Shown here in pieces: positions 7,535-19,571 of a stretch of 64,000 nucleotides of DNA. The notes under the pieces were generated by a model. That model did not search any database and was not told where the DNA came from. It was given only the letters and a program-made list of their open reading frames with translations. Source of the stretch: DATKAB01 sp964542745. GTDB taxonomy: Bacteria; Eisenbacteria; RBG-16-71-46. The DNA lies in assembly GCA_964542745.1 (NCBI GenBank), contig CAZIVR010000007.1, positions 1-64,000 on the forward strand, given 5' to 3'. Position 1 is the stretch's first letter; the number at the start of each line of letters is the position of its first letter. Both the position numbers and the translations under genes were made by a program.

Positions 7535-10419
7535 AGATCCTGCGCCTCAAGACCGACGGGTTCGGGCCGCTCCACGGCGAGTGGCGCTTCGACCCCGCCC
7601 GCGTGACGCTGCTGGTGGACGAGAACGAGCGCGGCAAGTCGTCGCTGCTCGCCGCGATCGCCGCCGCCCTGTACGGGCTCGACGACGACCGGCGCACCCA
7701 CCGCGTGGTGACGCCCCTCGAGCGCTGGCGTCCCTGGGAGGGCTCGGCGTTCCGCGTCGAGCTGGAGTGCGAGTCGGGCGGAACGACCTACACGATCAAG
7801 CGCGACTTTTCGCGGGGCTCGATCGAGGTGTGGAACCAGCGCGGGCAGGAGGTCACCGCCGAGTTCCGGGCCGGGAAGGACGACTACCCGGTCGGCCACC
7901 GGCTGCTCGGGCTCGACGCCGCCGAGTTCGAGAAGTGCGCGCTGGTGCGGCAGAACGATCTCGAGGCCGTGGTGCCCGGCGAGGAGCGCGCCCGCCGCGT
8001 CTCCACCCTCCACGCGCGGCTCGAGAACGCCGCCGACACGCGCGTCGGCGACACCAACGCCACCGAGGCGCTGCAGGTGCTGGCCGGGGCGCTGGCGAGC
8101 TACACCAGCAAGGACCTCGAATCCACGCTCACGGTGGACAACGCGATCAAGAAGCTCGAGGTGGCGGTCGGGTTCCTAGACGTGGAGCTCAAGCAGCTCG
8201 AGAACGACTACGCGCAGATCGCCGGGCCGCTCGAGGAGCTGTCGCGCCTGAGCGAGGCCGAGAAGGACGCCCGGGCCGCGATCGGCATGCTCGAGAGCGA
8301 GCGGCGGGAGACGCTGGCCGCCGAGATCCGCGGCAAGCTCGACGCCGACACCGCGAACCAGGCCGAGCGGAACCGCCTGCGGGCCGAGGCCGCGGGGCTG
8401 GCGCTGGCCGCCGCGATGCCCGCCAACGCCGAGGCCGACCTGCGCGAGACGGTCGCCAAGTACGAAGAGGCGATGCGCAACCTCGAGACCCTCGAGGCGC
8501 GCCGTCGCGAGGAGCAGGCGCGCGAGCGGGGCTCGCTGGCCGCGGAGGCCGAGTCGCTCGGGGCCTACGTGCTGTGCTCGGCCGAGGACGCGGACCGCGC
8601 GGTGGCGCTGGCCGCCGAGCTCCGGCGTGTCACCGAGGAGGACCGGCGCCTGCGCGAGGAGGTCTTCTCGCTGCGCGACGCGCTCGCGAGCAAGGGCTAC
8701 GAGCCCGAGCGCCTGCAAAAGCTCACCGGCCGCTTCGACGCGCTGCCCGAGGATTCCCAGCGGCTGCTGCGCAACCAGTCGGAACTGGCGCTGGCCTTCC
8801 AGACCGAAGTCGCGGACCTCGAGAGCATCCGCACCGAGAGCACCGAGATGCTGCGCGACATCGACGCGGTGCGCAGCTCGCGCCGCGTGCCCGGCTGGGT
8901 GCTGCTGGCCCTCGGCCTCGGCACCGCGGCGGCCGGCATCGTGCTCATGGTGCTGCAGCTCGAGCCGGTGCTGTGGAACACGCTCGCGATCGGCGGCGCG
9001 GCGCTGCTCGCGGTGGGCGGCGCGCTGCTCAGCTCCGCGGCCACCGCGCGCAAGAGCGACCGCGAGCTGGCGCTCCGGCAGCTGAGCGACGCGCAGCGGC
9101 GGCTCAACCAGCTCCGCAGCCAGCGCGCCGAGTCGGAGGTGGCGCTGGGCGAGCTGTCGCGCGAGATGGGCTACCGCGACGCGGTCGAACTGATCCGCGA
9201 CTGGGGCGAGTACTCGCGCATCCAGGACGAGAGCGGCCCCGTGGTGCGGGCCCAGCAGCAGCTCGCCGCGCTCGAGGCGCGTCGCAAGGAGGTGGCCGAC
9301 GACGCGCGCCGCCTGCTCGAGCGCGCCGGCGGCGGCGCCGCCGAGCCGGAACGGCTCGAAGCGGCCGCGGCCGGAATCCGCAAGCTGGTTTCGGTGCGCC
9401 AGAAGATCGCCGACACCGACAAGAGCTGGTCGTGGATCGACGACGAGAAGCGCGTCGCCGAGGCCGCGGCCGCCGGGCTCCACGACCGCGCCGTCGGGAT
9501 CCTGAAGAGCGCCGGGCTGGAGTACGACCCGGAGCGCCCGTGGGGCCCGCAGGTGACCGCGCTGGCCGAGCGGGCGCGCGGGCGCGAGCGCCACGCCCTG
9601 CTCGTGAACGAGCTGATCCCGCAGGCCGAGCGGCGGGTGCTGCCCGAGAAGTCGCGCCACGAACTGGAGAAGCAGCTCCAGATGGTCGAGGCCGAGGCCG
9701 ACGGCGGCGGCGCCGCGCCGGCGCGCGGGGCCGCCGAGCTGGAGGTCGAGAGCCGCAAGCGCCGCGAGGCCCTCGAGCAGGTGCAGCAGCGGCGCAACGA
9801 GCTGCGCTTCGAGGTCGAGGAGACGTGGCGCCGCTACCACGCCGACCACCCCGAGAAGTCCGAGCGGCTCGAGCGCGCGCGCCTCGCGCTCCAGCGGGCG
9901 CGGCGCTTCAAGCGCGCCGTGGACCTCGCCCGCGAGACCATCCAGAGCGTGAGCGAGGAGACGCACCGCCGCTGGGCCGACCACCTGAACGCCCGGGTCG
10001 GGGAGCTGCTGCGCGGCGTGGGCGTGGGGATCGAGCAGGTGCGCTTCGGCGAGGACCTCGATTTCTCGATCACCACACCGGGCGGCCAGCAGCTGGCCCG
10101 CGGCCGGGCCGTCCAGCAGATCTCGGCCGGGGCCCGCGACCAGCTCTACCTCGCGGTGCGGCTCGCGGTGAGCGAGTACCTGTCGCGCGGCCGCGGCGCC
10201 CTGCCGCTGCTGCTCGACGACGCCTTCGCCAACAGCGACGACGCCCGCACCCGGCTCGGCGTGAGGATCCTGCTCGAGCACTTCTCGCGCGAGCACCAGG
10301 TGATCCTCGCCACCTGCCACCGCCGGCGCTTCGAGCACCTCGCCGAGCAGGACCGCGAGCTGTTCGCGGAGCGGGTGCAGTGGCTGGAGCTGGACCCGGC
10401 GAAGGCCGCCGCGAAGTAG
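7531..10419 (+). CDS. SbcC/YhaN-like AAA ATPase with central transmembrane pair
   Basis: The 962-residue protein starts at GTG 7531, overlapping the nuclease stop. A P-loop sits at residues 30-38 (DENERGKSS). The C-terminal ATPase half has an ABC-type signature (QISAGARDQL, about 863-872) and a Walker B (LPLLLDDAF, about 891-899). Between them lie long Glu/Arg/Leu-rich coiled-coil arms. The arm is interrupted at about 453-505 by two hydrophobic helices (WVLLALGLGTAAAGIVLMVL and a second), which canonical SbcC/Rad50 lacks and the YhaN-like family has. No CxxC zinc hook is visible at the apex. The complex is therefore probably membrane-tethered. Confidence 0.87.
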   Translation: MKILRLKTDGFGPLHGEWRFDPARVTLLVDENERGKSSLLAAIAAALYGLDDDRRTHRVVTPLERWRPWEGSAFRVELECESGGTTYTIKRDFSRGSIEVWNQRGQEVTAEFRAGKDDYPVGHRLLGLDAAEFEKCALVRQNDLEAVVPGEERARRVSTLHARLENAADTRVGDTNATEALQVLAGALASYTSKDLESTLTVDNAIKKLEVAVGFLDVELKQLENDYAQIAGPLEELSRLSEAEKDARAAIGMLESERRETLAAEIRGKLDADTANQAERNRLRAEAAGLALAAAMPANAEADLRETVAKYEEAMRNLETLEARRREEQARERGSLAAEAESLGAYVLCSAEDADRAVALAAELRRVTEEDRRLREEVFSLRDALASKGYEPERLQKLTGRFDALPEDSQRLLRNQSELALAFQTEVADLESIRTESTEMLRDIDAVRSSRRVPGWVLLALGLGTAAAGIVLMVLQLEPVLWNTLAIGGAALLAVGGALLSSAATARKSDRELALRQLSDAQRRLNQLRSQRAESEVALGELSREMGYRDAVELIRDWGEYSRIQDESGPVVRAQQQLAALEARRKEVADDARRLLERAGGGAAEPERLEAAAAGIRKLVSVRQKIADTDKSWSWIDDEKRVAEAAAAGLHDRAVGILKSAGLEYDPERPWGPQVTALAERARGRERHALLVNELIPQAERRVLPEKSRHELEKQLQMVEAEADGGGAAPARGAAELEVESRKRREALEQVQQRRNELRFEVEETWRRYHADHPEKSERLERARLALQRARRFKRAVDLARETIQSVSEETHRRWADHLNARVGELLRGVGVGIEQVRFGEDLDFSITTPGGQQLARGRAVQQISAGARDQLYLAVRLAVSEYLSRGRGALPLLLDDAFANSDDARTRLGVRILLEHFSREHQVILATCHRRRFEHLAEQDRELFAERVQWLELDPAKAAAK

Positions 10420-10518
10420 CGGTTCCCGCCGGTCCCGCGATTCCGGCGCCCCGTCCGTCTCACCCCGCGCGCGGGCGCGCGCCGCGGCTCGAGGCGCCGG
10501 CGCGTGGACTCCCCGGCG

Positions 10519-10950
10519 TCAGGCCTTCGGGGCTCCGTTGCTCGGCCACACGAGCCGCGAGCTGATCAGCAGCGCGACGCCGACCAGGATCGGGATCAGG
10601 GCGACGCCCCAGATGTTCTTGTCCGGCTGGATCAGGATGAGGAACACGAGGATCCCGGCGCCCCCGAACGAGGTGACCAGCCCGCCGATCATGAGGCTCT
10701 GGGCGCGGCGCTTCGCCGCCTCGTAGGGCGGCATGCCGAGCGCGCCGATCTCCAGCGCCACCTGCGGGATCGCGGGGAGCTTGTCGAGGTCCACGCCGCG
10801 CTCGATGGCGGCGATCCGCTCGCGCTGGGCCAGCTCGAGCATGCGCTGCTGGCCCGCGGAGCGTACGATGCCGGCCACGATGCCGCCGACGATGGCGACG
10901 ATCGGGATCGAGAGCACGAAGAAGGGGACGATGAAATCGGGATCGAACAT
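10519..10950 (-). CDS. Small membrane protein, DUF6249-like
   Basis: The ATG at 10950 (MFDPDFIVPFF) gives 143 residues; an upstream in-frame start would only add a Gly/Pro-rich leader. One helix lies at about 6-30, then a charged linker (LAQRERIAAIERGVDLDKLP), and two more helices lie at about 82-105 and 112-132. The combination of an N-terminal helix, the RxxAIExG linker and a C-terminal hairpin is typical of DUF6249-type proteins, often found beside ECF sigma factors. Here a sigma factor is divergent, 215 bp away. The function is unknown. Confidence 0.7.
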   Translation of the reverse strand: MFDPDFIVPFFVLSIPIVAIVGGIVAGIVRSAGQQRMLELAQRERIAAIERGVDLDKLPAIPQVALEIGALGMPPYEAAKRRAQSLMIGGLVTSFGGAGILVFLILIQPDKNIWGVALIPILVGVALLISSRLVWPSNGAPKA

Positions 10951-11055
10951 GGGGCACGCTCCGGGTCCGGGGGCGGTCAAGGGATCGGTTTCGTTCGCTG
11001 GGACCGGCGGCCCGGCCGCCGCGGTTTCAGCGTCCGCCCGGGCGGGCGGGGGGGG

Positions 11056-11145
11056 ACCGGGCCCCGGGGCCCGGTTCCGCCGCGCCGCGGCTCCGCGCCC
11101 CCGCCGCGCGGAAGGCCGGCCCCGGGCTGAAACCCGGCCCGGGGC
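11056..11145 (+). promoter_or_regulatory. GC-rich palindrome and hairpin upstream of sigma factor
   Basis: Positions 11056-11075 are a perfect 20-bp palindrome (ACCGGGCCCC and its complement). A second structure has an 8-bp stem, GCCCCGGG at 11119-11126 pairing with 11138-11145, and an 11-nt loop. It ends about 12 nt before the AAGGAG ribosome site of the sigma-factor gene. It could be a leader structure or a transcription block for the divergent gene. In DNA this GC-rich some palindromes arise by chance. Confidence 0.3.
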
Positions 11146-11165
11146 GCGATCCGTCTAAGGAGCCG

Positions 11166-11852
11166 ATGGCCACCCCGACCGCCACCCTGCCCGCCTTCGC
11201 CGCCCCGGCATGGCCCGCGCCCGCGCCGCGGGCCGCGAGGCCGCCGTCGCCGGCCGAGGTCCGCGCGCGAGGCGTCGCGGGGCCGGCGCGCGAGTCCGTG
11301 GCCGCCGATCCCGACCGCGACCTCGCGGAGCGGGCCCGCCGCGGGGATGAGGCGGCCTTTCGCGCGCTGGTGGAGCGCCATCGCGACCGCGTGTTCGCGG
11401 TGGCCCGGCGCGTCGTGCGCTCGGACGCCGACGCCGAGGAGGTGGCGCAGGACGCCTTCGTCCGGGCCTGGCGCGCGCTGCCCGAGTTCCGCGGCGAGTC
11501 GCGCTTCGGCACGTGGCTCCACGCGATCGCCGTGCGCCGCGCGCTCGACCGGGCCGAGACGCTGGGCCGCAGGCGCGGCCGCGAGTTCGCGCTCGACACC
11601 GCCCCCGAAGGCGCGGGGGCCGTGGGCGGGCCCGACCCCGAGGCGCTGCTGCGGGCGCGGCGGCTCGACGGGCTGATGGGGGAGCTGAGCGGCGTGCAGC
11701 GGGCGGCGGTGTCGCTCTACTACTTCGAGGATCACTCGGTCGAGCGCGTGGCCGAGGCGCTCGGGCTTCCCGGGAACACGGTCAAGACCCACCTGAGCCG
11801 GGCGCGCGCCGTGCTGCGCGAGGCGTGGCTGCGCACGGAGGGCGGGGCGTGA
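11166..11852 (+). CDS. ECF (RpoE-type) RNA polymerase sigma factor
   Basis: The 228-residue protein has sigma region 2 at about 56-120 (DADAEEVAQDAFVRAWRALP for -10 melting and core binding) and region 4 at about 172-220 (ELSGVQRAAVSLYYFEDHSV, then a helix-turn-helix with NTVKTHLSRARAVLR). Region 3 is absent, as in ECF sigmas. The N-terminus has an unusual 45-residue Pro/Ala-rich extension. AAGGAG at about 11157 serves as ribosome site. The stop overlaps the anti-sigma start by 4 nt (GTGA), so the two are made together and activity is probably held by that partner until an envelope signal arrives. Confidence 0.93.
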   Translation: MATPTATLPAFAAPAWPAPAPRAARPPSPAEVRARGVAGPARESVAADPDRDLAERARRGDEAAFRALVERHRDRVFAVARRVVRSDADAEEVAQDAFVRAWRALPEFRGESRFGTWLHAIAVRRALDRAETLGRRRGREFALDTAPEGAGAVGGPDPEALLRARRLDGLMGELSGVQRAAVSLYYFEDHSVERVAEALGLPGNTVKTHLSRARAVLREAWLRTEGGA

Positions 11853-12385
11853 ACTGCGAACGGTTCGACCGCTGGCTCGACGACGGGCGCCCCGCGGCCG
11901 ACGACGCGGCGGCCCGCCACGCGCGCGGCTGCGACCGCTGCGCCGCGGCGCTGGGCGCGGCCCTCGAGCTGGAGGCGTCGCTCGCGTCCACCGCGGCCGC
12001 GCCCGCCGGATTCACCGACCGCGTGATGGCGCGCGTGGCGCGGACGCCCCAGGCGGCGCCCGCCGCGCTCCGCCCGCGCCACGCCGTGGCGCCGCTCGTC
12101 GCTCCCGCGATGCCGTGGTGGGTGCGCGCGGCCACGCAGCCTCCGGCGCTGATGGCCGTGGTGCTGGCCGCGCTGCTCGCGGGCTGGTCGGGCGCGCTCT
12201 TCGACGCCGCCCGCGCCGGCGCGTCCCTGCTGGCCGGGGCGCTGGCCCGCGACGCGTTCGCGGGCGGCGGGTTCGTCCTCTTCGACGACCCGCGGCTCGC
12301 GACCGCCGTGGCCGTGGCGCTCGCGCCGAGCCTGGTGTGGACGAGCGTCCAGCTCTACGCGTGGGGACGCCGGCTGGGCCGCTGA
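11849..12385 (+). CDS. Anti-sigma factor, zinc-finger (zf-HC2-like) membrane protein
   Basis: The GTG start overlaps the sigma-factor stop. The 178-residue product begins with a cytoplasmic zf-HC2-like module (HARGCDRC, H-x3-C-x2-C, near residues 24-31) typical of ZAS anti-sigma factors. A transmembrane helix follows at about 95-115 (ALMAVVLAALLAGWSGALF) and one or two weaker hydrophobic segments after it. It should bind and inactivate the upstream ECF factor. The sensing region is short, and no regulated-proteolysis partner is adjacent. Confidence 0.85.
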   Translation: MNCERFDRWLDDGRPAADDAAARHARGCDRCAAALGAALELEASLASTAAAPAGFTDRVMARVARTPQAAPAALRPRHAVAPLVAPAMPWWVRAATQPPALMAVVLAALLAGWSGALFDAARAGASLLAGALARDAFAGGGFVLFDDPRLATAVAVALAPSLVWTSVQLYAWGRRLGR

Positions 12386-12478
12386 TCCCGCGCCTCCCGG
12401 CGCGACGCCGCGCCGGACCCCGCGGCACCCGGATCCCCGCCCCCCGAACCCGCCGCATGGCCGTCCCCTGACCGCGCC

Positions 12479-12519
12479 CTGACAGGGTTTCGCGGGGCGT
12501 CTGCTAGCCTCGCCCGCCT
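12479..12519 (+). promoter_or_regulatory. Leaderless-type promoter of the YyaL/SPATA20-like gene
   Basis: An extended -10 element, TGCTAGCCT (TAGCCT at 12505-12510), is followed by exactly 9 nt and then the ATG at 12520. No Shine-Dalgarno is present. A CTGACA -35-like element begins at 12479, with a long 20-bp spacer. Initiation about 6-9 nt after the hexamer would give a leaderless mRNA. Confidence 0.5.
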
Positions 12520-14651
<2,132 letters not shown>

Positions 14652-14652
<1 letters not shown>

Positions 14653-16619
14653 TGAGGAGATTCGAGGGAAGCGGCGGGACGGTTCGCGGCGCGCGCGCCA
14701 ATCCGGCGGGTGCCGCCGCCATGTCGCGTGCCGCGCGCCGCGCGCGAGGATTCGTTGCCTTCGCAGCGATCACCGCGATGGCCGCGCTCGCGATCCTCGC
14801 CCTCGCGGCTCCCGCGCGCGCCCAGTTCGGCGAGCCGATTCCCGAGACCCGCGACCTGGTGAAGGCGGTCGCGAAGCCGGTGCGGGTCGCCGCGGGGGGC
14901 GCCGCGGCCGCGACCGTGCAGGTCACGGTGCTCCCGACCTGGCACATCAACGCCAACCCGGCCGCCAACGAGAACGCGATCCCGACCGAGATCGAGATCG
15001 TTCCCGCTCACGGCGTGAGTGCCGGGGCCGTCCGCTACCCCGAGCCCACCATCGCCAAGCTCTCGTTCGATCCCGAGCCGATGCTGGTGTTCGACGGCGT
15101 GACGGAGATCCCGGTGACGCTGCGCGCGGCCGCGGGCGCGGCCGCCGGCATGTACAGGATCGCGGGAAAAGTCCACTTCCAGGCCTGCAACGACGCCATC
15201 TGCCTGCCGCCCGCCTCGGTGCCGTTCGAGGTCGCGGTCGAGATCGTCGCGGCCGGGAGCCCGGGAGCCCCCGCCGACCTGCCGGCGGACTCGGGGGCCG
15301 CGGGCGCGGCGGGCGCCGGAAGCGGCGCCCCGGGCGCGGTGGGAGCGTTCGAGAGCGCGCCCCCCGCCGGCGCGGGCGCGTCGCCGAACGCCGCCGCGCG
15401 CCAGCTCGACGCGGCGCTCGCCCGCGGCGGCCTGTGGTGGTTCCTCGCGCTGTTGGTGGGCGGACTGCTCCTCAACCTCACGCCCTGCGTGTTCCCGATG
15501 CTCGGCGTCACCGTCTCGATCTTCGGCGCGCGGCGGCAGGAGCCGCTGCCGCGGGTGCTCACGCACGCCACGCTCTACGTGCTCGGCATCTGCGTCATGT
15601 ACTCGTCGCTCGGCGTGGTGGCCGCCCTCACCGGCGGCCTGTTCGGTGCCGCCCTTCAGAACATGTGGGTCAACGTCGGGATCGGCGCGCTGATGGTGGC
15701 GCTCTCGCTCTCGATGTTCGGCCTCTACGAGCTGCAGCCGCCGCAGTGGATGCTCCAGAAGCTCGGCGGCTCGGCCAGCGCCTCGTTCGCGGGCACGTTC
15801 ATGGCCGGGCTCGGCGTGGGCATCATCGCCGCCCCCTGCGTGGGGCCCTTCGTGGTGGCGGTGCTCGCGATGATCGCCCAGAAGCAGAGCCCGCTGTTCG
15901 GCTTCCAGACCATGTTCACGCTCTCGCTCGGGCTCGGGGCGCCCTACCTGCTGCTCGGCACCTTCTCGAACCTGCTGCAGAAGCTGCCGCGCTCGGGCGA
16001 CTGGATGGTATGGGTGAAGGCGGTGTTCGGCGTGATCCTCGCGGGGGTCGGCACCTTCTACGCCATGCTCGCCCTCGCGCCACGGCTCTCGCCGTGGGTC
16101 GCGCCCGCCGTGATGATCGCGGGCGGCCTCTACCTCGGCTGGATCGAGCGCACGCGCGGCCGCGGACCCGGGTTCCGCTGGTTCAAGCGCGCGTTCGGCT
16201 CGCTCACCGCGGCGGCCGGGGTGGCGATCGTGCTCACCACGCCCACCCGCGGCATCGAGTTCCAGCCCGCCTCCGAGGACGCGCTGCGCGCGGCCGCCGC
16301 TCGGGGCCGCCCGGTGATCCTCGAGTTCTCGGCCGACTGGTGCGTGCCCTGCCACGAGCTGGAGCGCGCCACGTTCAGCGACCGCGCCGTGATCGCCGCG
16401 AGCCGTGAGTTCGCGACGTTCAAGGTGGACCTGACCCGCTACGACTCGCCCGAGTCCGAGGCGTGGCGGCGGAACTGGAACGTGCCCGGGGTGCCCGCGG
16501 TGATCTTCATCGGGGCGGACGGGGTCGAGCGCATGGACCTGCGCGTGGTCGGGTTCATTCCGCCGGGGCCGTTCCTCGAGCGGATGAAGCGGGTGGTGCG
16601 AGCGCAACTCTCCAGTTGA
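14652..16619 (+). CDS. dsbD: Thiol:disulfide interchange protein DsbD
   Basis: DsbD passes electrons from cytoplasmic thioredoxin across the inner membrane to periplasmic partners. All three modules are present in 655 residues. The N-terminal immunoglobulin-like domain has the cysteine pair C179/C184 (FQACNDAICLPP). A transmembrane domain of about eight helices has C279 (LNLTPCVFPM) and C396 (IIAAPCVGPF). The C-terminal thioredoxin domain has WCVPC at about 563-567. The start (GTG 14649 or ATG 14652) overlaps the preceding stop. The N-terminus is about 45 residues longer than a normal signal peptide, so an internal Met may be the real start. It probably supports c-type cytochrome maturation, relevant to the multiheme operon. 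Confidence 0.93.
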
Positions 16620-16682
16620 CGAGCGCGGGAGCGCGCGTTCTACTCGGGGCCTGACGACCGGGGTGGAGGTCGCTTGGGCCCG

Positions 16683-19484
16683 ATGAAGTTCCGCGCCGCG
16701 TCCCGAGTCCTGCTGGGGCTCGGCCTGTTCGCCCTGACGGCCGGTGCCGCCCTCGCCGAAGCGTCCGCGCATGGCTCGCTCGCGACGCCCGGGCTCCACC
16801 GGCCGCGACACGATCCCCTGCCGCCCTGGTCTCCGGAGCCTTTTCAGGGCGTGTGGTACGAGGCCGCCCACTCCCCGAGGCCGCAGGCCGCGGTCGTCTT
16901 CGACTCCCGCCGCGGGCGGCTGATCCAGTTCGGCGGCCTTTCCGGGGAGGCCTACCCCTGTGCCGCGCTGTGGTCGTTCGATCTCCGGCGAGGTGAGGGC
17001 TGGCAGCCGCTGGTGGCGCTGGGGCAGCCGCCGGCCCCCCGCACCGGCTCCGCGGCCGTCTACGACTCGGTGCAGGACCGCGTGGTGTTGTTCGGCGGGT
17101 ACCAGCGTGATTCCGGGATTCCCGCGTTCGACGACCTGTGGGAACTGCGGCTGGGCGGGCTTCCACGCTGGCGGCGGCTGGAGCCGGCGGGTGCTCGCCC
17201 CGGGCCGCGTTCCCGTGCGGGGGTCGCGCTGGATGCCCGCAGGCGGCGCATGATCGTCGTTGGCGGGGAGCGATGCGTCGGGTCCATTCTCGAGTACCAC
17301 GGCATGGTCTTCGTGAACGATGCGTGGAGCCTCGATCTCGCGGGTGCGCCGGTCTGGACGCGGCTGGATCCCGTGGGGGACGGGCCCCCACCCACGGGTG
17401 GCCTCGCCGCGGCCTACGATTCCGGGAGGGACGCCGTCGTGCTGGCCGGTGGCCGCGGAGCGCTCGACGCGATGCGGCTCGTGTACCGGGACGAGGTGTG
17501 GATGTTGTGGCTCGGAGAGTCGACGCGCTGGGAGTTGCTCGGAGCGGCGTCGTTGGGAACCACGCCACCCCCGAATGGCGAGATGTCCCCGTCGCTCGTC
17601 CACGATCCCGCCACGGGGCGCGTGGTCCTCTTCTCCGGCCGCGACTCGATCACGCGCGCGTTCGTTCCCGGAAGCGATCAGCCGTGGGTCACGCTCGGCG
17701 CTGGGGCTCCAGGGCCCGGCCAGTCGTTCGGCCAGGCGATGGTGCTGGACCGCGAGTCCCGCCAGATCGCGCTTACCGGAGTCTCCGGTTCCGATGCGCT
17801 ATGGCGGCTCGGACTCACGCAGGGATCCGTCTGGAGTCGCGAGGCAGAGACGGGTCGCGGGCCGATCGCCACCCTGGACTTCACGCTCACTTCCGATCCC
17901 GCGCGGGGCCGCGCGCTGCTGGTCGGGGGGACACGGTGGGTCCGCGAGGGCGGCAGGGATCGCACCAGGCCGGTGGATGAAGTTTGGGAGTTCTCCCTCG
18001 AGGGGCGGCGCTGGAGCCGTCTCGAAGGAGTTCGACTCCCGAACGCCGGATTGGTGGGGCACCGCGCCGTGCTGGACCCCTCCCGGGATCGGCTGCTCCT
18101 CCTCGGAGGTCGCATTCCCGGTGTCTCCCCGGATTCCCTGATTCCGAATCCGTTCCTCTACGCGCTCTCGCTCTCGGACGATCGAAGCTGGGGCGTGGAG
18201 CGGATCGAAGGTTGGCCGGACGACCTGAGCGATGCGCCGAGCGTGACCCACGATCCGATCGGCGACCGCCTGTTGATCCAGGGGGACGCGATGTTCGCGC
18301 GGCGCCCCACCCGCGTCTGGCAGCTCCCGCTCGCCGGCCGCTCGCGGCTGGAGCCGCTGGAGACGACCGGAGCCCCGCCCGCGGGCAGCTACGGAAGGGC
18401 GACGGTCTTCGATCCGGCGCGCCAGCGCATGATCGTCGAACAGGATCCCTACCAGACCGGCGCGGACGACAACGCTTCGCTGTGGGCGCTCTCGCTGGAG
18501 GGGACTCCCCGCTGGAGCCCGATCGCACCCGCCGGAACGCCGCCCCGGCCGACGATGCGCCAGCATTCCGCCTACGACCCGGCCCGCGACCGGCTCGTGA
18601 GGTTCGGGGGCCGATGGACTCCCAACCACCGCACCTACCAGGCGGCCCCGGGAGTCTGGAGCCTCGCGCTCGCGACGGCCACGACCTGGGACTCCCTCGA
18701 GTTGCAGGGCCCCGAACCCGTGGAGGCGCGCGAGCCCACGATCGCGTTCGATCCCCGGCTTCGCCGCCTGTTGGTGGCGCGGGCCCGTCACCTCGCGCCC
18801 GTGGCCGACGCCTACGTGCTCGACTTCGAGCGGCCGATCCGGCGCGTCCGCGCGCTCGCCACGCGCGGCCACGGCCACGCGATCCGGCGCGGGCCCGACG
18901 CGCCGGGAGCGGACGAGGTCGCGATTCTCTCCGAGCCGGCGTTCGACGCGACGCGCCTCGATCCCGGCGCCCTGACGCTCGACGGCGCCCCGGTGGAACG
19001 CGCCGCCGGACGATGGCGTGTCTGGACCGCGGATGCCGACGGCGATGGTCTCGGGGACCTCGTGTGCCGCTTCGCGCTCGGGGCGCGGCTGCTCCGCGAA
19101 CCACGCCCGCGGCTCCTCGCCGGAGTGGACCCGGAAGGGTTTCCACTGCAGGCCGAGGTGGCGGTTCGGGAACGTCCCGATCGTGCCGCGGAGGAGCCGG
19201 AGCGCGAGGCGGATCACCTGGCGCCCGAGTTCCACGGCGCCGCACCCAATCCGTGGACCGGCGGAGACCTGCGCGTGCGCTTCGCGGTTGTCGCGGGAGA
19301 AGCTGCCGTTCTCGAACTGCTCGACCTCGCCGGCCGGCGGCTCCTGCGCCTCGAAGTCGGTGCGCGGCCGGGTTCGCAAGAGGTGGATCTCGCGGGATCG
19401 GCCGCCTTGCGCCCGGGACTCTATTGGGCGCGCCTGAGCCAGGCGGACCGATCGGTCACGATGCGTGTCGCGCGCCTTCGTTGA
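16683..19484 (+). CDS. Secreted Kelch/galactose-oxidase-like propeller protein with FlgD-like C-terminal domain
   Basis: The 933-residue protein has a signal peptide (FRAASRVLLGLGLFALTAGA) and more than ten Kelch-like repeats (AVYDSVQDRVVLFGGYQ, VALDARRRRMIVVGGERC, AVLDPSRDRLLLLGGR) forming one or two propellers over about 55-690. Near 780 is an Asp-rich calcium-type turn (DADGDGLGDLVC). The last 85 residues (APNPWTGGDLRVRF ... GLYWARLSQ) match the FlgD-like / type IX-style sorting domain. ATG 16683 is preferred; a TTG at 16674 is only 4 nt from the GGAGG. It is likely exported to the surface. No enzymatic motif is visible; carbohydrate or protein binding is possible. Confidence 0.82.
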   Translation: MKFRAASRVLLGLGLFALTAGAALAEASAHGSLATPGLHRPRHDPLPPWSPEPFQGVWYEAAHSPRPQAAVVFDSRRGRLIQFGGLSGEAYPCAALWSFDLRRGEGWQPLVALGQPPAPRTGSAAVYDSVQDRVVLFGGYQRDSGIPAFDDLWELRLGGLPRWRRLEPAGARPGPRSRAGVALDARRRRMIVVGGERCVGSILEYHGMVFVNDAWSLDLAGAPVWTRLDPVGDGPPPTGGLAAAYDSGRDAVVLAGGRGALDAMRLVYRDEVWMLWLGESTRWELLGAASLGTTPPPNGEMSPSLVHDPATGRVVLFSGRDSITRAFVPGSDQPWVTLGAGAPGPGQSFGQAMVLDRESRQIALTGVSGSDALWRLGLTQGSVWSREAETGRGPIATLDFTLTSDPARGRALLVGGTRWVREGGRDRTRPVDEVWEFSLEGRRWSRLEGVRLPNAGLVGHRAVLDPSRDRLLLLGGRIPGVSPDSLIPNPFLYALSLSDDRSWGVERIEGWPDDLSDAPSVTHDPIGDRLLIQGDAMFARRPTRVWQLPLAGRSRLEPLETTGAPPAGSYGRATVFDPARQRMIVEQDPYQTGADDNASLWALSLEGTPRWSPIAPAGTPPRPTMRQHSAYDPARDRLVRFGGRWTPNHRTYQAAPGVWSLALATATTWDSLELQGPEPVEAREPTIAFDPRLRRLLVARARHLAPVADAYVLDFERPIRRVRALATRGHGHAIRRGPDAPGADEVAILSEPAFDATRLDPGALTLDGAPVERAAGRWRVWTADADGDGLGDLVCRFALGARLLREPRPRLLAGVDPEGFPLQAEVAVRERPDRAAEEPEREADHLAPEFHGAAPNPWTGGDLRVRFAVVAGEAAVLELLDLAGRRLLRLEVGARPGSQEVDLAGSAALRPGLYWARLSQADRSVTMRVARLR

Positions 19485-19513
19485 GCGCGGGGGTTCCGGG
19501 TCCGGAAGGACCC

Positions 19514-19570
19514 CGAGACAACGACGCGCGGCGAGGGTCGCCCCCCGCCGCGCGTCGCCGTTTCGTCTCG
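19514..19570. terminator. Bidirectional hairpin terminator between convergent genes
   Basis: A perfect 12-bp stem, CGACGCGCGGCG at 19522-19533 with its complement at 19546-19557, encloses a 12-nt loop. An outer stem CGAGAC/GTCTCG (19514-19519 with 19565-19570) extends it. A TTT run at 19561-19563 lies on the plus side. It sits between the Kelch-gene stop and the stop of the convergent barrel gene, where a two-way terminator is expected. Confidence 0.65.
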
Positions 19571-19571
19571 A

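Noticed and set aside
8176..10338. A long minus-strand frame antisense to the YhaN-like ATPase
   Set aside because: The plus-strand ATPase has Walker A, signature and Walker B motifs; the antisense product is low-complexity.
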